Positions 44,994 to 54,220 of a DNA stretch of 64,000 bases are shown here, piece after piece. The notes below the pieces were generated by a model. It saw nothing but the letters and a program-made list of their open reading frames with translations. It was not told where the DNA came from and ran no database searches. The DNA is taken from assembly GCA_043803805.1 (NCBI GenBank), contig JAZDJP010000010.1, forward strand, positions 1 through 64,000, read 5' to 3'. The position numbers and the translations under genes are program-made. Each line of letters opens with the position of its first letter. Position 1 is the first letter of the stretch. The DNA is from JAZDJP01 sp043803805 (GTDB lineage Bacteria; Planctomycetota; JAZDJP01).

Positions 44994-45544
44994 AGGTTGT
45001 CCTGGGGATTGGCAACCCGGGGCCGCGGTACGCCGGAACGCGGCACAACCTTGGGTGGCGGGTGGTCGAGACCCTGGCGGCGGCGTGGAAGGTGCGCCTG
45101 CGTCGGTGCAACGATTGTTGGGTGGATGCGGTGCGCGCGTTGTGCGGCGGCGAGGAGGTTGTGCTTCTCCGGCCGAGGACTTATGTCAACGAGACCGGGC
45201 GGGCGGCCCGCGCGTCGCTGGAGCGGTTCCGATGCGACGTGGCGGACCTTCTGGTGATCGCGGACGACCTCAACCTTCCGGTTGGCCGGATGCGGTTCCG
45301 GCGGGGCGGGTCGAGTGGCGGGCACCGGGGGCTGGAATCCATCATCGGGGTGGTGGGAGCGGATTTCGCGCGCCTGAGGCTGGGGATCGGAGCCAATGTG
45401 GGAGTTCCATCCGAGGTGTATGTGCTGGAGCCGTTTCCCGCGGCCGAGCGACCTCTGGTGGAGGAAAGCGTGGAGCAGGCCGCCGAGGCCGTGGCGGTCT
45501 GGGTGACCGGCGGGATGGATGCATGCATGAATCGGTATAACTGA
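44990..45544 (+). CDS. pth: Peptidyl-tRNA hydrolase
   Basis: 184 residues. VVLGIGNPGPRYAGTRHNLGW contains the catalytic His20 and Asn10 equivalents. RTYVNETG, VIADDLNLPVGRMRFRRGGSSGGHRGL and FARLRLGIG complete the family signatures. It releases peptides from prematurely dropped peptidyl-tRNA. The start is a GTG overlapping the rplY stop (GTGA). Confidence 0.95.
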   Translation: MKVVLGIGNPGPRYAGTRHNLGWRVVETLAAAWKVRLRRCNDCWVDAVRALCGGEEVVLLRPRTYVNETGRAARASLERFRCDVADLLVIADDLNLPVGRMRFRRGGSSGGHRGLESIIGVVGADFARLRLGIGANVGVPSEVYVLEPFPAAERPLVEESVEQAAEAVAVWVTGGMDACMNRYN

Positions 45545-45560
45545 CGAAAGGGGGGCGATC

Positions 45561-45908
45561 GTGCCGGAAGAGAATCGATACGAAGCGATGTTCATTGTTT
45601 CCGCGGGGAAGACCAAGGAGGATTGGGACAAGTGCATGGGAAACCTCCGCGGGATCCTTCAGCGCCACAAGGCGACGATCCAACAGATGGAAAAGTGGAG
45701 CGATCGGAAACTCGCCTACCCGATTCGCGGCCACCAGAGCGGGGTGTATATCCTCGCCAACTTTTCGGCGCCGCCTTCCGCCATCCAGGAGATCAAGCGG
45801 GATTGTCAGCTGGCGGAGGATGTCCTGCGGGTGCTCATTCTCAAGGAGGAGAAAAAGGCATCCAAGGCCGTCGTGAAGAAGGAGGCCGGCGATGGCAAAC
45901 CTCAATAA
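45561..45908 (+). CDS. rpsF: Ribosomal protein S6
   Basis: 115 residues. RYEAMFIVSAGKTKEDWDKC, LAYPIRGHQSGVYILANFSAP and CQLAEDVLRVLIL are the S6 alternating alpha-beta blocks, with a Lys-rich tail. The start is GTG 45561 behind AAAGGGGGG. The end overlaps ssb by 17 bases. S6 partners S18 in the small-subunit platform. Confidence 0.93.
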   Translation: MPEENRYEAMFIVSAGKTKEDWDKCMGNLRGILQRHKATIQQMEKWSDRKLAYPIRGHQSGVYILANFSAPPSAIQEIKRDCQLAEDVLRVLILKEEKKASKAVVKKEAGDGKPQ

Positions 45909-46338
45909 AGTATTCCTTATCGGGAATCTGACGCGGGACCCGGAGCTCCGTTACACGCAGGGTGGGGCGCCGGTGGCCAATTTCGGCCTTGCGGTGAACC
46001 GCAAGTACAAGGACGCTTCGGGTGAGTTGAAGGAAGAGACTTGTTTCGTGGACATCACGGTTTGGGGACGCCGGGCCGAGGTCTGCGGGGAGTATTTGAA
46101 GAAGGGGAGGCCCGTGTTCATCGAGGGGCGGCTCCAGCTCCACACATGGGAGACGGAAAACAAGGAGAAGCGGAGCAAGCTCCGTGTGGTGGCGGATAAC
46201 TTTCAGTTTCTCGGACAGGGCCCGGGAAAGTCCGCCGGCGGCCCCCCCGAGGCGGGGGAGGCCCCGGCCGCGGGCGGCGCGCCGGCTGCGGGAAAGGGGG
46301 ACGACCTTGCCCTCGACGACGAGAATATCCCGTTTTAG
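45892..46338 (+). CDS. ssb: Single-stranded DNA-binding protein
   Basis: 148 residues. The OB fold begins NKVFLIGNLTRDPELRYTQGGAPVANFGLAVNR and continues ETCFVDITVWGRRAEVC and VFIEGRLQLHTWE. After a Gly/Ala/Pro linker, the C-terminus DDENIPF is the acidic tip that recruits repair and replication partners. It is placed between rpsF and rpsR as in many bacteria. Confidence 0.96.
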   Translation: MANLNKVFLIGNLTRDPELRYTQGGAPVANFGLAVNRKYKDASGELKEETCFVDITVWGRRAEVCGEYLKKGRPVFIEGRLQLHTWETENKEKRSKLRVVADNFQFLGQGPGKSAGGPPEAGEAPAAGGAPAAGKGDDLALDDENIPF

Positions 46339-46360
46339 AGGTGATTGAAAGGAGGAAGGC

Positions 46361-46624
46361 ATGCCGTTTCGTCCGGGGATGAAGAAGAAGGACGGTAAGC
46401 GCAAACGCAAGGCCAAGGTTTTCGCGCCGAAAAAGTGTCGTTTCTGCACCGAGCGGATTTACGAGATTGATTACAAGAATGTGGACAACCTTCAGAAACT
46501 GACCACGCTCCAGGGAAAGATGTTCTCCCGGAAACGGTCGGGGAACTGTGCCTGGCATCAGCGGCTCGTGAAGCGCGCGGTGAAGCGCGCGCGGTTCCTG
46601 GCGCTCCTTTCCTACGGGCGATAA
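46361..46624 (+). CDS. rpsR: Ribosomal protein S18
   Basis: 87 residues. CRFCTERIYEIDYKNVDNLQKL contains the CxxC-type start of S18; then KMFSRKRSGNCAWHQRLVKRAVKRARFLALLSY. Strong AAAGGAGGAAG precedes ATG 46361. S18 binds S6 in the 30S platform. Confidence 0.95.
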   Translation: MPFRPGMKKKDGKRKRKAKVFAPKKCRFCTERIYEIDYKNVDNLQKLTTLQGKMFSRKRSGNCAWHQRLVKRAVKRARFLALLSYGR

Positions 46625-46710
46625 CCGGAATCGTTTGTTTGAGATGTTGTGCGGATGGGTGTGACGGGTGTGCATGGGTGTGGGTTATTCATTTGCGGAG
46701 CCGTGATATC

Positions 46711-47157
46711 ATGAAGGAACTATTGCTGCAACAGGACGTGGAGAGGCTTGGGAAGGCCGGCGCGGTGGTCAGGATTGCGGACGGGTACGCGCGGAACTAT
46801 CTCATTCCGAGGAAGTTGGCCATCCCGGTCACCCCGCAGAACCTCAAGCGGATTGAAGATGAGAAGAAGCGCAAGGTCGAGTTCCTGGCCCGGCGGAAGT
46901 CGGAGATGGAGGTTCTGGCCAAAAAACTCGAAGTCACGTCCTGCACCATCACCGCGAAGGTCAACGAGGAGGGGAAGCTTTTCGGATCGGTGACCCCGGA
47001 GCAGGTGGCCGAGGCCTATGTCAAGGAAGGGATCCCGATCGAGCCCGACTGGGTGGTTTTGCCCGGCCCCATCAAGGAGCTGGGGGTATATGGCGTGAAG
47101 ATCTGTCTCGGACCCGATCTCGAGATCGCCGGGCGGGTCTGGGTCATCGAGTCCTGA
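46711..47157 (+). CDS. rplI: Ribosomal protein L9
   Basis: 148 residues from ATG 46711; the longer frame upstream runs through TG-rich intergenic sequence. KELLLQQDVERLGKAGAVVRIADGYARNYLIPRKLA is the N-terminal L9 domain, followed by a charged connecting helix and the C-terminal domain (LFGSVTPEQVAEAYVKEG). It sits in the 50S subunit. Confidence 0.95.
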   Translation: MKELLLQQDVERLGKAGAVVRIADGYARNYLIPRKLAIPVTPQNLKRIEDEKKRKVEFLARRKSEMEVLAKKLEVTSCTITAKVNEEGKLFGSVTPEQVAEAYVKEGIPIEPDWVVLPGPIKELGVYGVKICLGPDLEIAGRVWVIES

Positions 47158-47189
47158 ACATCGCCGCGGGCCGGCGGGGCGCGCGATGC

Positions 47190-47210
47190 CGCGGGCGCCC
47201 GTTGCCCGCG
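47190..47210 (+). other. Strong hairpin between rplI and dnaB
   Basis: CGCGGGC and GCCCGCG form a 7-base stem around a 7-base loop. No T-run follows, so it is not a standard terminator. It may stabilise the upstream mRNA or hinder dnaB translation. Confidence 0.35.
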
Positions 47211-47231
47211 CCGCTCGTGCGCTGAATAACC

Positions 47232-48590
47232 ATGAGCCCTCCTGGACTGTCGGACAGCCATCCGGAAGCGAACCCCCCCTTCAGCGAGGAGGCCGAGGTG
47301 GCCGTTCTCGGTTCGATCTTCGTTGACAACGAGGCCATGGGAGGGGTTGTCCAGATCCTCGAATCGGTGGGGGGGCGCGATGCCTTCTACAAGCGTGGCC
47401 ACCAGGAGATTTTCGAGGCCGCGTCCGAACTCTACGACTGCAACAAGGCGGTGGACCTCATCACCCTGCGGGAGGAATTGAAGCGCCGGGGTCGCCTCGA
47501 GGAGGCGGGTGGGGGGGATTATCTGTCCTATCTCATGGAGATGGTTCCTTCCGCGGCGAACGTCGAGCACTACGCCGCGATCGTCCGGGACAAGGCCGTC
47601 CAGCGGGCGGTCCTGCGGGTGGGGCGGATGATTCTGGATGAGGCCCAGCGGAACCAAAAAAGCGCCGATGAGCTTTTGGATTATGCCCAGCGGGAGATCA
47701 TGGAAGTCGCCCAGAGGCGCGGTTCGAACGACAGCGTGCCGGTGAAAAGCCTTCTTAAGGCGGCCTTCGAACGCATTGAGAAACTGCAGGGTCAGGAGAA
47801 CCGCCTCACGGGTCTCGCCACGGGATTCGCCGATCTGGACGACATCACCTGCGGGCTTCAGAATTCGGAACTCATCATCATCGCGGGTCGGCCCAGCATG
47901 GGGAAGTCCACCTTCGCGATGAATATCGCCGAGCACGTCGCCATTCAGGAGAACATCCCCGTTGGTTTTTTCAGCCTCGAGGTGTCGCGGCAGCAGTTCA
48001 CCCAGAACCTGCTCTGTTCCCATGCCCGTGTCAATGCCCACAAACTCCGCCGGGGATACCTGGCGGACTCGGAGCTTCAGAAGCTGGGCATTGCCGCCGG
48101 ACGGCTCGAGGAGGCGAATCTCTTCATCGACGACACGCCCGGGCTTTCCACCATGACCCTCCGGGCGAAGGCGCGACGGCTCAAGTTGCAGCACAACATC
48201 CGCATGGTGGTGGTGGATTACCTCCAGCTCATGGACGCGCCGCGGGCGGAGAATCGCAACCAGGAGATCTCCATCATCTCCCGGTCCCTCAAGGCGCTTG
48301 CCCGGGAGCTCGACATCCCGGTGGTGGTGCTTTCGCAGCTCAGCCGCGCGGTGGAGGGGCGTGAAAGCCACAGGCCGCGCATGTCGGATCTGCGCGAATC
48401 GGGCGCCATCGAGCAGGACGCCGACGTTATCCTGATGCTGTTCCGGGAGGATTACTACAATCCCGAGCGTGAACAGGGGAAGGTGGAGGTCATCGTTGCC
48501 AAGCAGCGGAACGGCCCGACCGGGGATATTTCGCTGGCACTCATCAAGGAACACATGCGTTTCCAGAATCTCGCTGCCGAGGGAATCTAA
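47232..48590 (+). CDS. dnaB: Replicative DNA helicase
   Basis: 452 residues. The N-terminal domain (NPPFSEEAEVAVLGSIFVDNEAM) is followed by the RecA-like core: GLATGFADLDDIT, IAGRPSMGKSTFAMNIAEH (Walker A), MVVVDYLQLMD (Walker B), LSQLSRAVEGRESHRPRMSDLRESGAIEQDADVILMLFRE. It is a hexameric helicase at the replication fork. No inteins. The start ATG lacks a clear ribosome-binding site. Confidence 0.96.
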   Translation: MSPPGLSDSHPEANPPFSEEAEVAVLGSIFVDNEAMGGVVQILESVGGRDAFYKRGHQEIFEAASELYDCNKAVDLITLREELKRRGRLEEAGGGDYLSYLMEMVPSAANVEHYAAIVRDKAVQRAVLRVGRMILDEAQRNQKSADELLDYAQREIMEVAQRRGSNDSVPVKSLLKAAFERIEKLQGQENRLTGLATGFADLDDITCGLQNSELIIIAGRPSMGKSTFAMNIAEHVAIQENIPVGFFSLEVSRQQFTQNLLCSHARVNAHKLRRGYLADSELQKLGIAAGRLEEANLFIDDTPGLSTMTLRAKARRLKLQHNIRMVVVDYLQLMDAPRAENRNQEISIISRSLKALARELDIPVVVLSQLSRAVEGRESHRPRMSDLRESGAIEQDADVILMLFREDYYNPEREQGKVEVIVAKQRNGPTGDISLALIKEHMRFQNLAAEGI

Positions 48591-48594
48591 GCGG

Positions 48595-51018
48595 ATGAAT
48601 CGAATGATGAAATTGTGGTTCGTTCATGCCGCGATCCTGGTTATTCTCGGCGCCGCCGGCGGACCCGCGCCCCGCGCCGGCGAGGCCCTGCCGAAGGCCG
48701 GGGATCTTTCCCCCCGGACCGAGACATCCCCGCGTGTTGAATCGATCGATATCCGCGGCAACCGCGGCGTCTCCCGGAGCGCCATCGAGGCCCAGATGCG
48801 GACGCGCGCGGGTCAGCCCTTCTCCGCCGACGTCCTGAACGAGGACATCCGGCGCATTTCGGGGACGGGTTATTTTGATCCGGAGAAAATCCGCGGCTGG
48901 ACGGAGCCCGTCACGGGGGGGGTTCGTGTCATCGTTGCGGTCGAGGAACGCCGGATCGTGGATGAGGTGCGTCTGGAGGGGGTGCGCCTCCGGCCCGCGG
49001 AGCTTCGAAAGGCTCTCCGCGTCAAGGCGGGGCGTCCCTTCGATGAGCATCTTCTGAAACTGGACGAGTCCGCCATCCGGGATCGTTACCGGAAGGAGGG
49101 GCGTCTTCATGTGAAAACGGAGTCCCGCGTCGAGCCCCGCGGGCCCGGGAAGGTCGCGGTCGTCTATCGGGTGGAGGAGGGGCAATCGGTGCGTATCGCC
49201 GACATCCGTTTCGATGGATTGAAATCCATTTCCCGCCGCAAGATCAATCGTTTCCGGGGGGCTTATGAGTTCGAGACGCGGCCGGCCCGCTTTCTCATCC
49301 GGAAAGGGCTTTATGACGAAGAGACGTTCCGCCGGGATCTCGAACGTCTCCAGGCATGGTACCGCGACCAGGGGTGGCTCGATGCCGTCGTGACCCATGC
49401 CGGAACGGAGACCGACGCCTCGGGCACCCGCCTGACGCTTCGCGTGAAGGTGGTGGAGGGGGAGCGCTACGTCGTGGACCGTGTGGAATACCTCGGCGCG
49501 AAGATTTTCACGCCCGAAGAACTGGCCAAAGGGCAATTTCTCCGGTCCGGCGATTTCTTCACCCGGGAGAAACTCGAACGCGACCAGCATCGCATCCAGC
49601 GGATGTACGGGGACAAGGGCTATGTGAAATTCTACGGTCCCGGGGATGTCCTTTTCGTGGACCTCGATTCGAAGCCCCGTTACGACATGGCGGCCCGGAA
49701 GGTTGCGCTCCAGCATGAGATTCGCGAGGGGGAGGTCAATACCATCCATCGCATCGAGATCCGGGGGAATTCGAGCACACGCGACCGCGTCATCCGCCGG
49801 GAGCTCACCGTGTCTCCCGGGGACGCCTTCAGTTTCAGCAATCTTCAGGACAGTATCCGGCGGCTGGGCAATCTTGGATATTTCTCGAAACTCGAGCCGC
49901 GCATCACGGAGGGGCCGACACCGGATACGAAGGATGTGGAATTCGAGGTGGAAGAGGCCAAGACCGGCGTATTCCGGGTCGGGGTGGGATACAGTTCCGA
50001 GGATCGCGTGATGGGTTCCACCCAGATTGCCGAACGGAATTTCGACTACCGGAATGTTCCTCATCGGTTCTCCGATCTCCTTCACGGCGCGTTCAAGGGG
50101 GGGGGGCAGACGATGAGTCTGAGGGCTCAGGCGGGGAGTGTTCGCAGGGATTACGGAATCGATTTCCGCAACCCCTGGATTTTCGACCGTCCGGTGAGCT
50201 TCGGCTTCGGGCTTTTCCGGCAGGAACGCGATTACGACGAGTACGACGAAGACCACATCGGGGGCTACACGGAACTGGGACGGCGATGGATGCGGGATCT
50301 TCAGACGACACTCCGTTACCAGAACGATCAGGTGGACATTACGAATATCTCGGATCTGGCGCCCTCCGCGATCCGGGATGACGCCGGGAAGAACCGGAAG
50401 AGCAGTTTCTCCGGGGAGATCGTTCTCGACAAGCGGAACAGCATCTATATGCCCACGCGGGGATTCCGGTCGTCGCTTTCCTACGAATACGCGGGTGATT
50501 TTCTCGGAGGCACCCGGAGTTTTTCCAAGGCCATCGCCGCCGCCTCCGTCTACCGAAACCTGTGGGAGCCGGCCCCGAGTTGCAACGTGGTGCTCTCGGC
50601 GGGGTGCCGGGCCGGTTGGGCGGAGGCCCACTCCGGATCGTCGGATGTCCCGGTCTTCGAGCGGTTTTTTGCCGGGGGAATGAGCACCATCCGCGGTTTC
50701 GAATCCCGCCAGGCCGGCCCGCAGGAAAATGGGGAGTCTGTTGGCGGGGATATCCTGGGAATCGCAACGGCGGATCTCGAGTTGCCCATTATGGAAAACA
50801 CCCTGAAAGGCGCCGTTTTCTATGATTACGGGAACGTGTGGCGGAACCGGCATGAAATCAATTCGCAGGAGATGCGGTCCTCCTGGGGTGTCGAGATGCG
50901 CATCCGCATCCCGGCCCTCGGTCCGGTGCCGATTCGGTTCGGGTATGCGTTTCCTCTGGAAAAGGAGCCGGGGGACGAGAGCCAGAAATTCTATTTCAGC
51001 ATGGGCGGGCAATTTTAA
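48595..51018 (+). CDS. bamA: Outer-membrane protein assembly factor BamA
   Basis: 807 residues from ATG 48595. A signal peptide (LWFVHAAILVILGAAGGPAP) precedes five POTRA domains (residues about 45-430; ESIDIRGNRGVSRSAIEAQM first) and a C-terminal beta-barrel. The barrel has the lid motif FFAGGMSTIRGFESRQAGP and ends in FYFSMGGQF, whose terminal Phe is the outer-membrane sorting signal. It inserts barrel proteins into the outer membrane. It lies 4 bases after dnaB and is followed by skp. Confidence 0.94.
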   Translation: MNRMMKLWFVHAAILVILGAAGGPAPRAGEALPKAGDLSPRTETSPRVESIDIRGNRGVSRSAIEAQMRTRAGQPFSADVLNEDIRRISGTGYFDPEKIRGWTEPVTGGVRVIVAVEERRIVDEVRLEGVRLRPAELRKALRVKAGRPFDEHLLKLDESAIRDRYRKEGRLHVKTESRVEPRGPGKVAVVYRVEEGQSVRIADIRFDGLKSISRRKINRFRGAYEFETRPARFLIRKGLYDEETFRRDLERLQAWYRDQGWLDAVVTHAGTETDASGTRLTLRVKVVEGERYVVDRVEYLGAKIFTPEELAKGQFLRSGDFFTREKLERDQHRIQRMYGDKGYVKFYGPGDVLFVDLDSKPRYDMAARKVALQHEIREGEVNTIHRIEIRGNSSTRDRVIRRELTVSPGDAFSFSNLQDSIRRLGNLGYFSKLEPRITEGPTPDTKDVEFEVEEAKTGVFRVGVGYSSEDRVMGSTQIAERNFDYRNVPHRFSDLLHGAFKGGGQTMSLRAQAGSVRRDYGIDFRNPWIFDRPVSFGFGLFRQERDYDEYDEDHIGGYTELGRRWMRDLQTTLRYQNDQVDITNISDLAPSAIRDDAGKNRKSSFSGEIVLDKRNSIYMPTRGFRSSLSYEYAGDFLGGTRSFSKAIAAASVYRNLWEPAPSCNVVLSAGCRAGWAEAHSGSSDVPVFERFFAGGMSTIRGFESRQAGPQENGESVGGDILGIATADLELPIMENTLKGAVFYDYGNVWRNRHEINSQEMRSSWGVEMRIRIPALGPVPIRFGYAFPLEKEPGDESQKFYFSMGGQF

Positions 51019-51046
51019 GAGCAATTCCATTTTACGGGAGGGGATC

Positions 51047-51655
51047 ATGCGTTCATGGATCATCGCGGCGGCGGTTGGGGCGGTCGTTATCCTGGCCTTG
51101 CGGGTGCGTAGCGCCGATACGGGCGAGGGCGCGGCGGCCGGGGCGGGGGCCGGCTTCAAGGTGGGAGTGGTGGACCTTGACAAGGTTTTCAAAACCTACA
51201 AGCACAGCATTGAATTGAACGATCAACTCAAGAAGTGGATTGACGGGGAAAAGGACAAGCGCACCGCGCTGGAAAACGAAATCAAGAAGTTGGAACAGGA
51301 GCTTCAGGATTTGAATCCGACCTCCAAGTCGCATGAGTCCAAAGCGGAGGATCTCTATCGCAAGCAGGTCCAGCTCACGGCCACCCTCACCTCCCTCAAG
51401 GATGTGGTGGAGATGAAGCAGATGAAGTATACCGCCGTTGTCTACGAGGAGGTCCGGGCGGAGGTGAAGAAGATGGCCGAGGATGAGGGTTATGATCTGG
51501 TTCTTTTCACGAATGCCACGGGCGTTCAGGGGCAGCGCATCCAGGGTCTCGTGGATGAGATCAAGCAGCGGACGGTCCTGTACCACCGGCCCCAGATGGA
51601 TGCGACGGACGCGCTCCTCGATCGGCTCAACAAGGGGGGCGGTCGGAGGAAGTGA
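51047..51655 (+). CDS. Periplasmic chaperone of the Skp/OmpH family
   Basis: 202 residues. A signal peptide or anchor ([21 protein letters not shown]) and an Ala/Gly linker precede [13 protein letters not shown], the OmpH start. A long charged coiled coil (residues about 55-140) follows, then a globule with DEGYDLVLF. Family members hold unfolded outer-membrane proteins for BamA, which is encoded just upstream. ACGGGAGGGG precedes the ATG. The stop overlaps the lpxD start. Confidence 0.9.
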   Translation: MRSWIIAAAVGAVVILALRVRSADTGEGAAAGAGAGFKVGVVDLDKVFKTYKHSIELNDQLKKWIDGEKDKRTALENEIKKLEQELQDLNPTSKSHESKAEDLYRKQVQLTATLTSLKDVVEMKQMKYTAVVYEEVRAEVKKMAEDEGYDLVLFTNATGVQGQRIQGLVDEIKQRTVLYHRPQMDATDALLDRLNKGGGRRK

Positions 51656-52695
51656 TGAAAACGACTCTGCGGGAGATCGCGTCGCTCGCCGGTGGGACGC
51701 TCACCGGCGAGCCCGGAACCGTGGTCACCGGTGTGGCGGGGATTCGCGCGGCCGGCCCGGGTGACATCACGTTCATTTCCGATCGGAAACTCCTGCCGTT
51801 GCTGGATCTGTCCCCCGCCGCGGCGGCGCTGGTGCCCCGTGGGACCCCGGCCTTGAGAATCCCCTCGGTCGCCGTCGAGAGCCCCGATCTCGCCTTCGCG
51901 GCGGTGATCGAGGCGTTCATGGTGCCGCCGGTCCGGATTCCCTCCGGCGTCCACCCAGCCGCGGTTGTCGGAGAAGGGGTTCGACTCGGGAGGGACGTGA
52001 CGGTCATGGCCTATGCCGTTGTTGAGGCGGGCGCCGGGATCGGCGACGGGACGGTGCTTTTCCCTTTCGTTTATGTGGGGCACGGGACGAAAATCGGAAA
52101 GAATTGCCGTTTCTACCCGCACGTTTCCGTGCGGGAACGGGTGACCATCGGCGATCGCGTCATCATTCACAACGGGAGCGTCATCGGCAGCGACGGCTTC
52201 GGTTATGTGAGCGGGAAGGACGGGCACCGGAAGATCCCGCAGCTGGGAACGGTGGAGATCGGGGACGATGTCGAGATCGGCGCCAATGTCACGGTGGACC
52301 GGGCGCGCTTTGAAAAGACGGTCATCGGGCGGGGGACGAAGATCGACAACCTTGTCCAGATTGCCCATAACGTCGTTACCGGAGAACACTGCATTCTGGT
52401 GTCCCAGGTCGGAATTGCGGGGAGCACGCGCCTTGGAAATTTTGTGACGCTGGGTGGTCAGGTCGGCGTGGTGGGGCACATCGAATTGGGGGATCGGGTC
52501 ATGGCGGGCGCCCAGTCGGGCATATCAAAGAGTTTTCCCGCGGGAAGCGTGGTTTTCGGATCCCCCGCCCAGGATCACCGCACCGAGCTCAAGGAGAAGG
52601 CGCTTCTGCGAAAGCTTCCGGAGATCATCGGACGGCTTGAACGGCTGGAAAAGGGAATGGCGGATCATGGGAATGCAAACCACGCTCCGGCGTGA
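51655..52695 (+). CDS. lpxD: UDP-3-O-acyl-glucosamine N-acyltransferase
   Basis: 346 residues. The N-terminal domain ([34 protein letters not shown]) binds uridine. The left-handed beta-helix follows, with [38 protein letters not shown] and [11 protein letters not shown], whose His is catalytic. It adds the second acyl chain in lipid A synthesis. The start is ATG 51655 or GTG 51652, overlapping the skp stop. Confidence 0.95.
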   Translation: MKTTLREIASLAGGTLTGEPGTVVTGVAGIRAAGPGDITFISDRKLLPLLDLSPAAAALVPRGTPALRIPSVAVESPDLAFAAVIEAFMVPPVRIPSGVHPAAVVGEGVRLGRDVTVMAYAVVEAGAGIGDGTVLFPFVYVGHGTKIGKNCRFYPHVSVRERVTIGDRVIIHNGSVIGSDGFGYVSGKDGHRKIPQLGTVEIGDDVEIGANVTVDRARFEKTVIGRGTKIDNLVQIAHNVVTGEHCILVSQVGIAGSTRLGNFVTLGGQVGVVGHIELGDRVMAGAQSGISKSFPAGSVVFGSPAQDHRTELKEKALLRKLPEIIGRLERLEKGMADHGNANHAPA

Positions 52696-54091
52696 AGTCG
52701 TCCTGGCGGGAAGAGGACTCCATACGGGCGTCGATGCCCGTGTGCGCCTTCTGCCCGCCCCCCCGGGCGCCGGCATCGTCTTCATTCGACGGGATCTCCC
52801 GTCGGCCCGTCCCATCCCGGTTGCGCTGGAAAGCCTCCGGGAGGATCTTCTTCGCCGGACGACGCTGGCATGCGGGGAGGCCAGCGTCCAGACGGTGGAG
52901 CATCTGCTTGCGGCCCTCTACGGGATGGGCGTGGACAACGCGGTGGCGGAGGTGAACGGCCCCGAGGTCCCGGGCTTGGACGGAAGCGCCCTTCCCTTCG
53001 CCGCGGGGATTCGCGAGGCCGGGATGGTTGCGCAGGATATGGATCGCGAGACGTTTGCCGTTCCCGGCGAAGTTCGCGTCGAGGACAGGGAATTTTCCAT
53101 CACCGTGCGGCCGGGAGGGCGGAATCTCCGCATCCGCTACCGCTTCGAGTGGTGGAGCGAATACGGCGAGATCCGGAAAGACCATCCCGTGCTCACGCCG
53201 CAATCCTTCGAGATGGAGGTGACGCCGGAAACGTTCCTCCGGGAAATCGCCCCGGCGCGGACGTTTTGCCTTCGGCGCGAAGCGGAGCTGTTGGTCAGAA
53301 TGGGGCACGGCAAAGGGGCCACCACGGCGAACACGCTCGTGGTGGACGAGGAGAAGGGTGTTCTGGACAACACGCTTCGATTCCCGGACGAGTTCGTCCG
53401 CCACAAGATGTTGGATCTCCTCGGGGATCTCTCAATTCTGGGGGTGGCTCTTGAGGGGACAATCGAGGCGGTGAAATCCGGGCACCGGTTGAACCAGCGC
53501 CTGGTCCGGGCTTTGGCGGATCTCCGGGGGAAGGACGGGCGCAGTCCCATCGTTGTCGTTTCACGGGGGGGTATCACGGGTGGCGTTAGACAGGAGAAGC
53601 CCATGAGCGAGAAACCGGAAATTCGGAAGCGTCCTTTTGTCATGGACGTGAAGGATATCCAACGGCGGCTCCCGCACCGCTACCCGTTCCTCCTTGTGGA
53701 TCGCGTTCTCGAGGTGGAGGAGGGGAAGCGCGCCGTCGGCCTGAAGAATCTCACGATGAACGAGCATTTTTTCCAGGGGCACTTCCCGGGCGAGCCCGTC
53801 ATGCCCGGCGTCCTTCAGATCGAGGCGCTCGCCCAGCTCGGAGGGGCGTTCCTCCTCACGACATTCGGGGAGGGTGAGAAGCTGGCCCTTCTCACGGGGG
53901 TGGATGGGGCGCGATTCCGTCGGCCGGTGGTGCCGGGGGACCAGCTGCGTCTGGAGGTGGAGATTGTCCGGCTCCGGAGCCGCCTGGGTGTCATCCGGGG
54001 AAAGGCGACGGTGGACGGAGAAGTGGCCGCGGAAGTCGAAATCCAGTTCGTGGTGGTGGACCGGCCGGCCGGTGGCGTCGCCGCGGGATAG
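52667..54091 (+). CDS. lpxC/fabZ: Fused LpxC deacetylase - FabZ dehydratase
   Basis: 474 residues. Residues 1-300 are Lpx[25 protein letters not shown] (zinc His), [23 protein letters not shown] and [14 protein letters not shown]. Residues about 325-465 are Fab[44 protein letters not shown] (catalytic His and Glu). The first half deacetylates UDP-3-O-acyl-GlcNAc, the committed step of lipid A. The second dehydrates 3-hydroxyacyl-ACP for fatty acids. The fusion is known in Bacteroidota and several other phyla. ATG 52667 overlaps lpxD by 29 bases. lpxA does not follow. Confidence 0.95.
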   Translation: MGMQTTLRREVVLAGRGLHTGVDARVRLLPAPPGAGIVFIRRDLPSARPIPVALESLREDLLRRTTLACGEASVQTVEHLLAALYGMGVDNAVAEVNGPEVPGLDGSALPFAAGIREAGMVAQDMDRETFAVPGEVRVEDREFSITVRPGGRNLRIRYRFEWWSEYGEIRKDHPVLTPQSFEMEVTPETFLREIAPARTFCLRREAELLVRMGHGKGATTANTLVVDEEKGVLDNTLRFPDEFVRHKMLDLLGDLSILGVALEGTIEAVKSGHRLNQRLVRALADLRGKDGRSPIVVVSRGGITGGVRQEKPMSEKPEIRKRPFVMDVKDIQRRLPHRYPFLLVDRVLEVEEGKRAVGLKNLTMNEHFFQGHFPGEPVMPGVLQIEALAQLGGAFLLTTFGEGEKLALLTGVDGARFRRPVVPGDQLRLEVEIVRLRSRLGVIRGKATVDGEVAAEVEIQFVVVDRPAGGVAAG

Positions 54092-54142
54092 CCTGTCCAT
54101 GGCGCGCCGGGCGGGACCCCGCCGTCGGGTGTGGGGCCGCCG

Positions 54143-54171
54143 GTTGACACGGGATGGGATTTGTCATAGGA
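54143..54171 (+). promoter_or_regulatory. Sigma-70 promoter of the metallopeptidase-TPR gene
   Basis: A perfect TTGACA and TAGGAT (4 of 6) are 17 bases apart in the 129-base gap. The predicted start leaves a leader of about 40 bases containing GGAAGGGGG. Confidence 0.6.
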
Positions 54172-54220
54172 TGAGTTTGGGGGGCGGCGGTCGTCGTTCG
54201 CTCCGGAAGGGGGATGGTCA

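Noticed and set aside
48544..51192. An 882-codon open frame on the minus strand opposite bamA
   Set aside because: bamA and skp on the plus strand have clear domains and start signals. The antisense frame is open because of high G+C third positions and encodes low-complexity His/Pro/Arg sequence.
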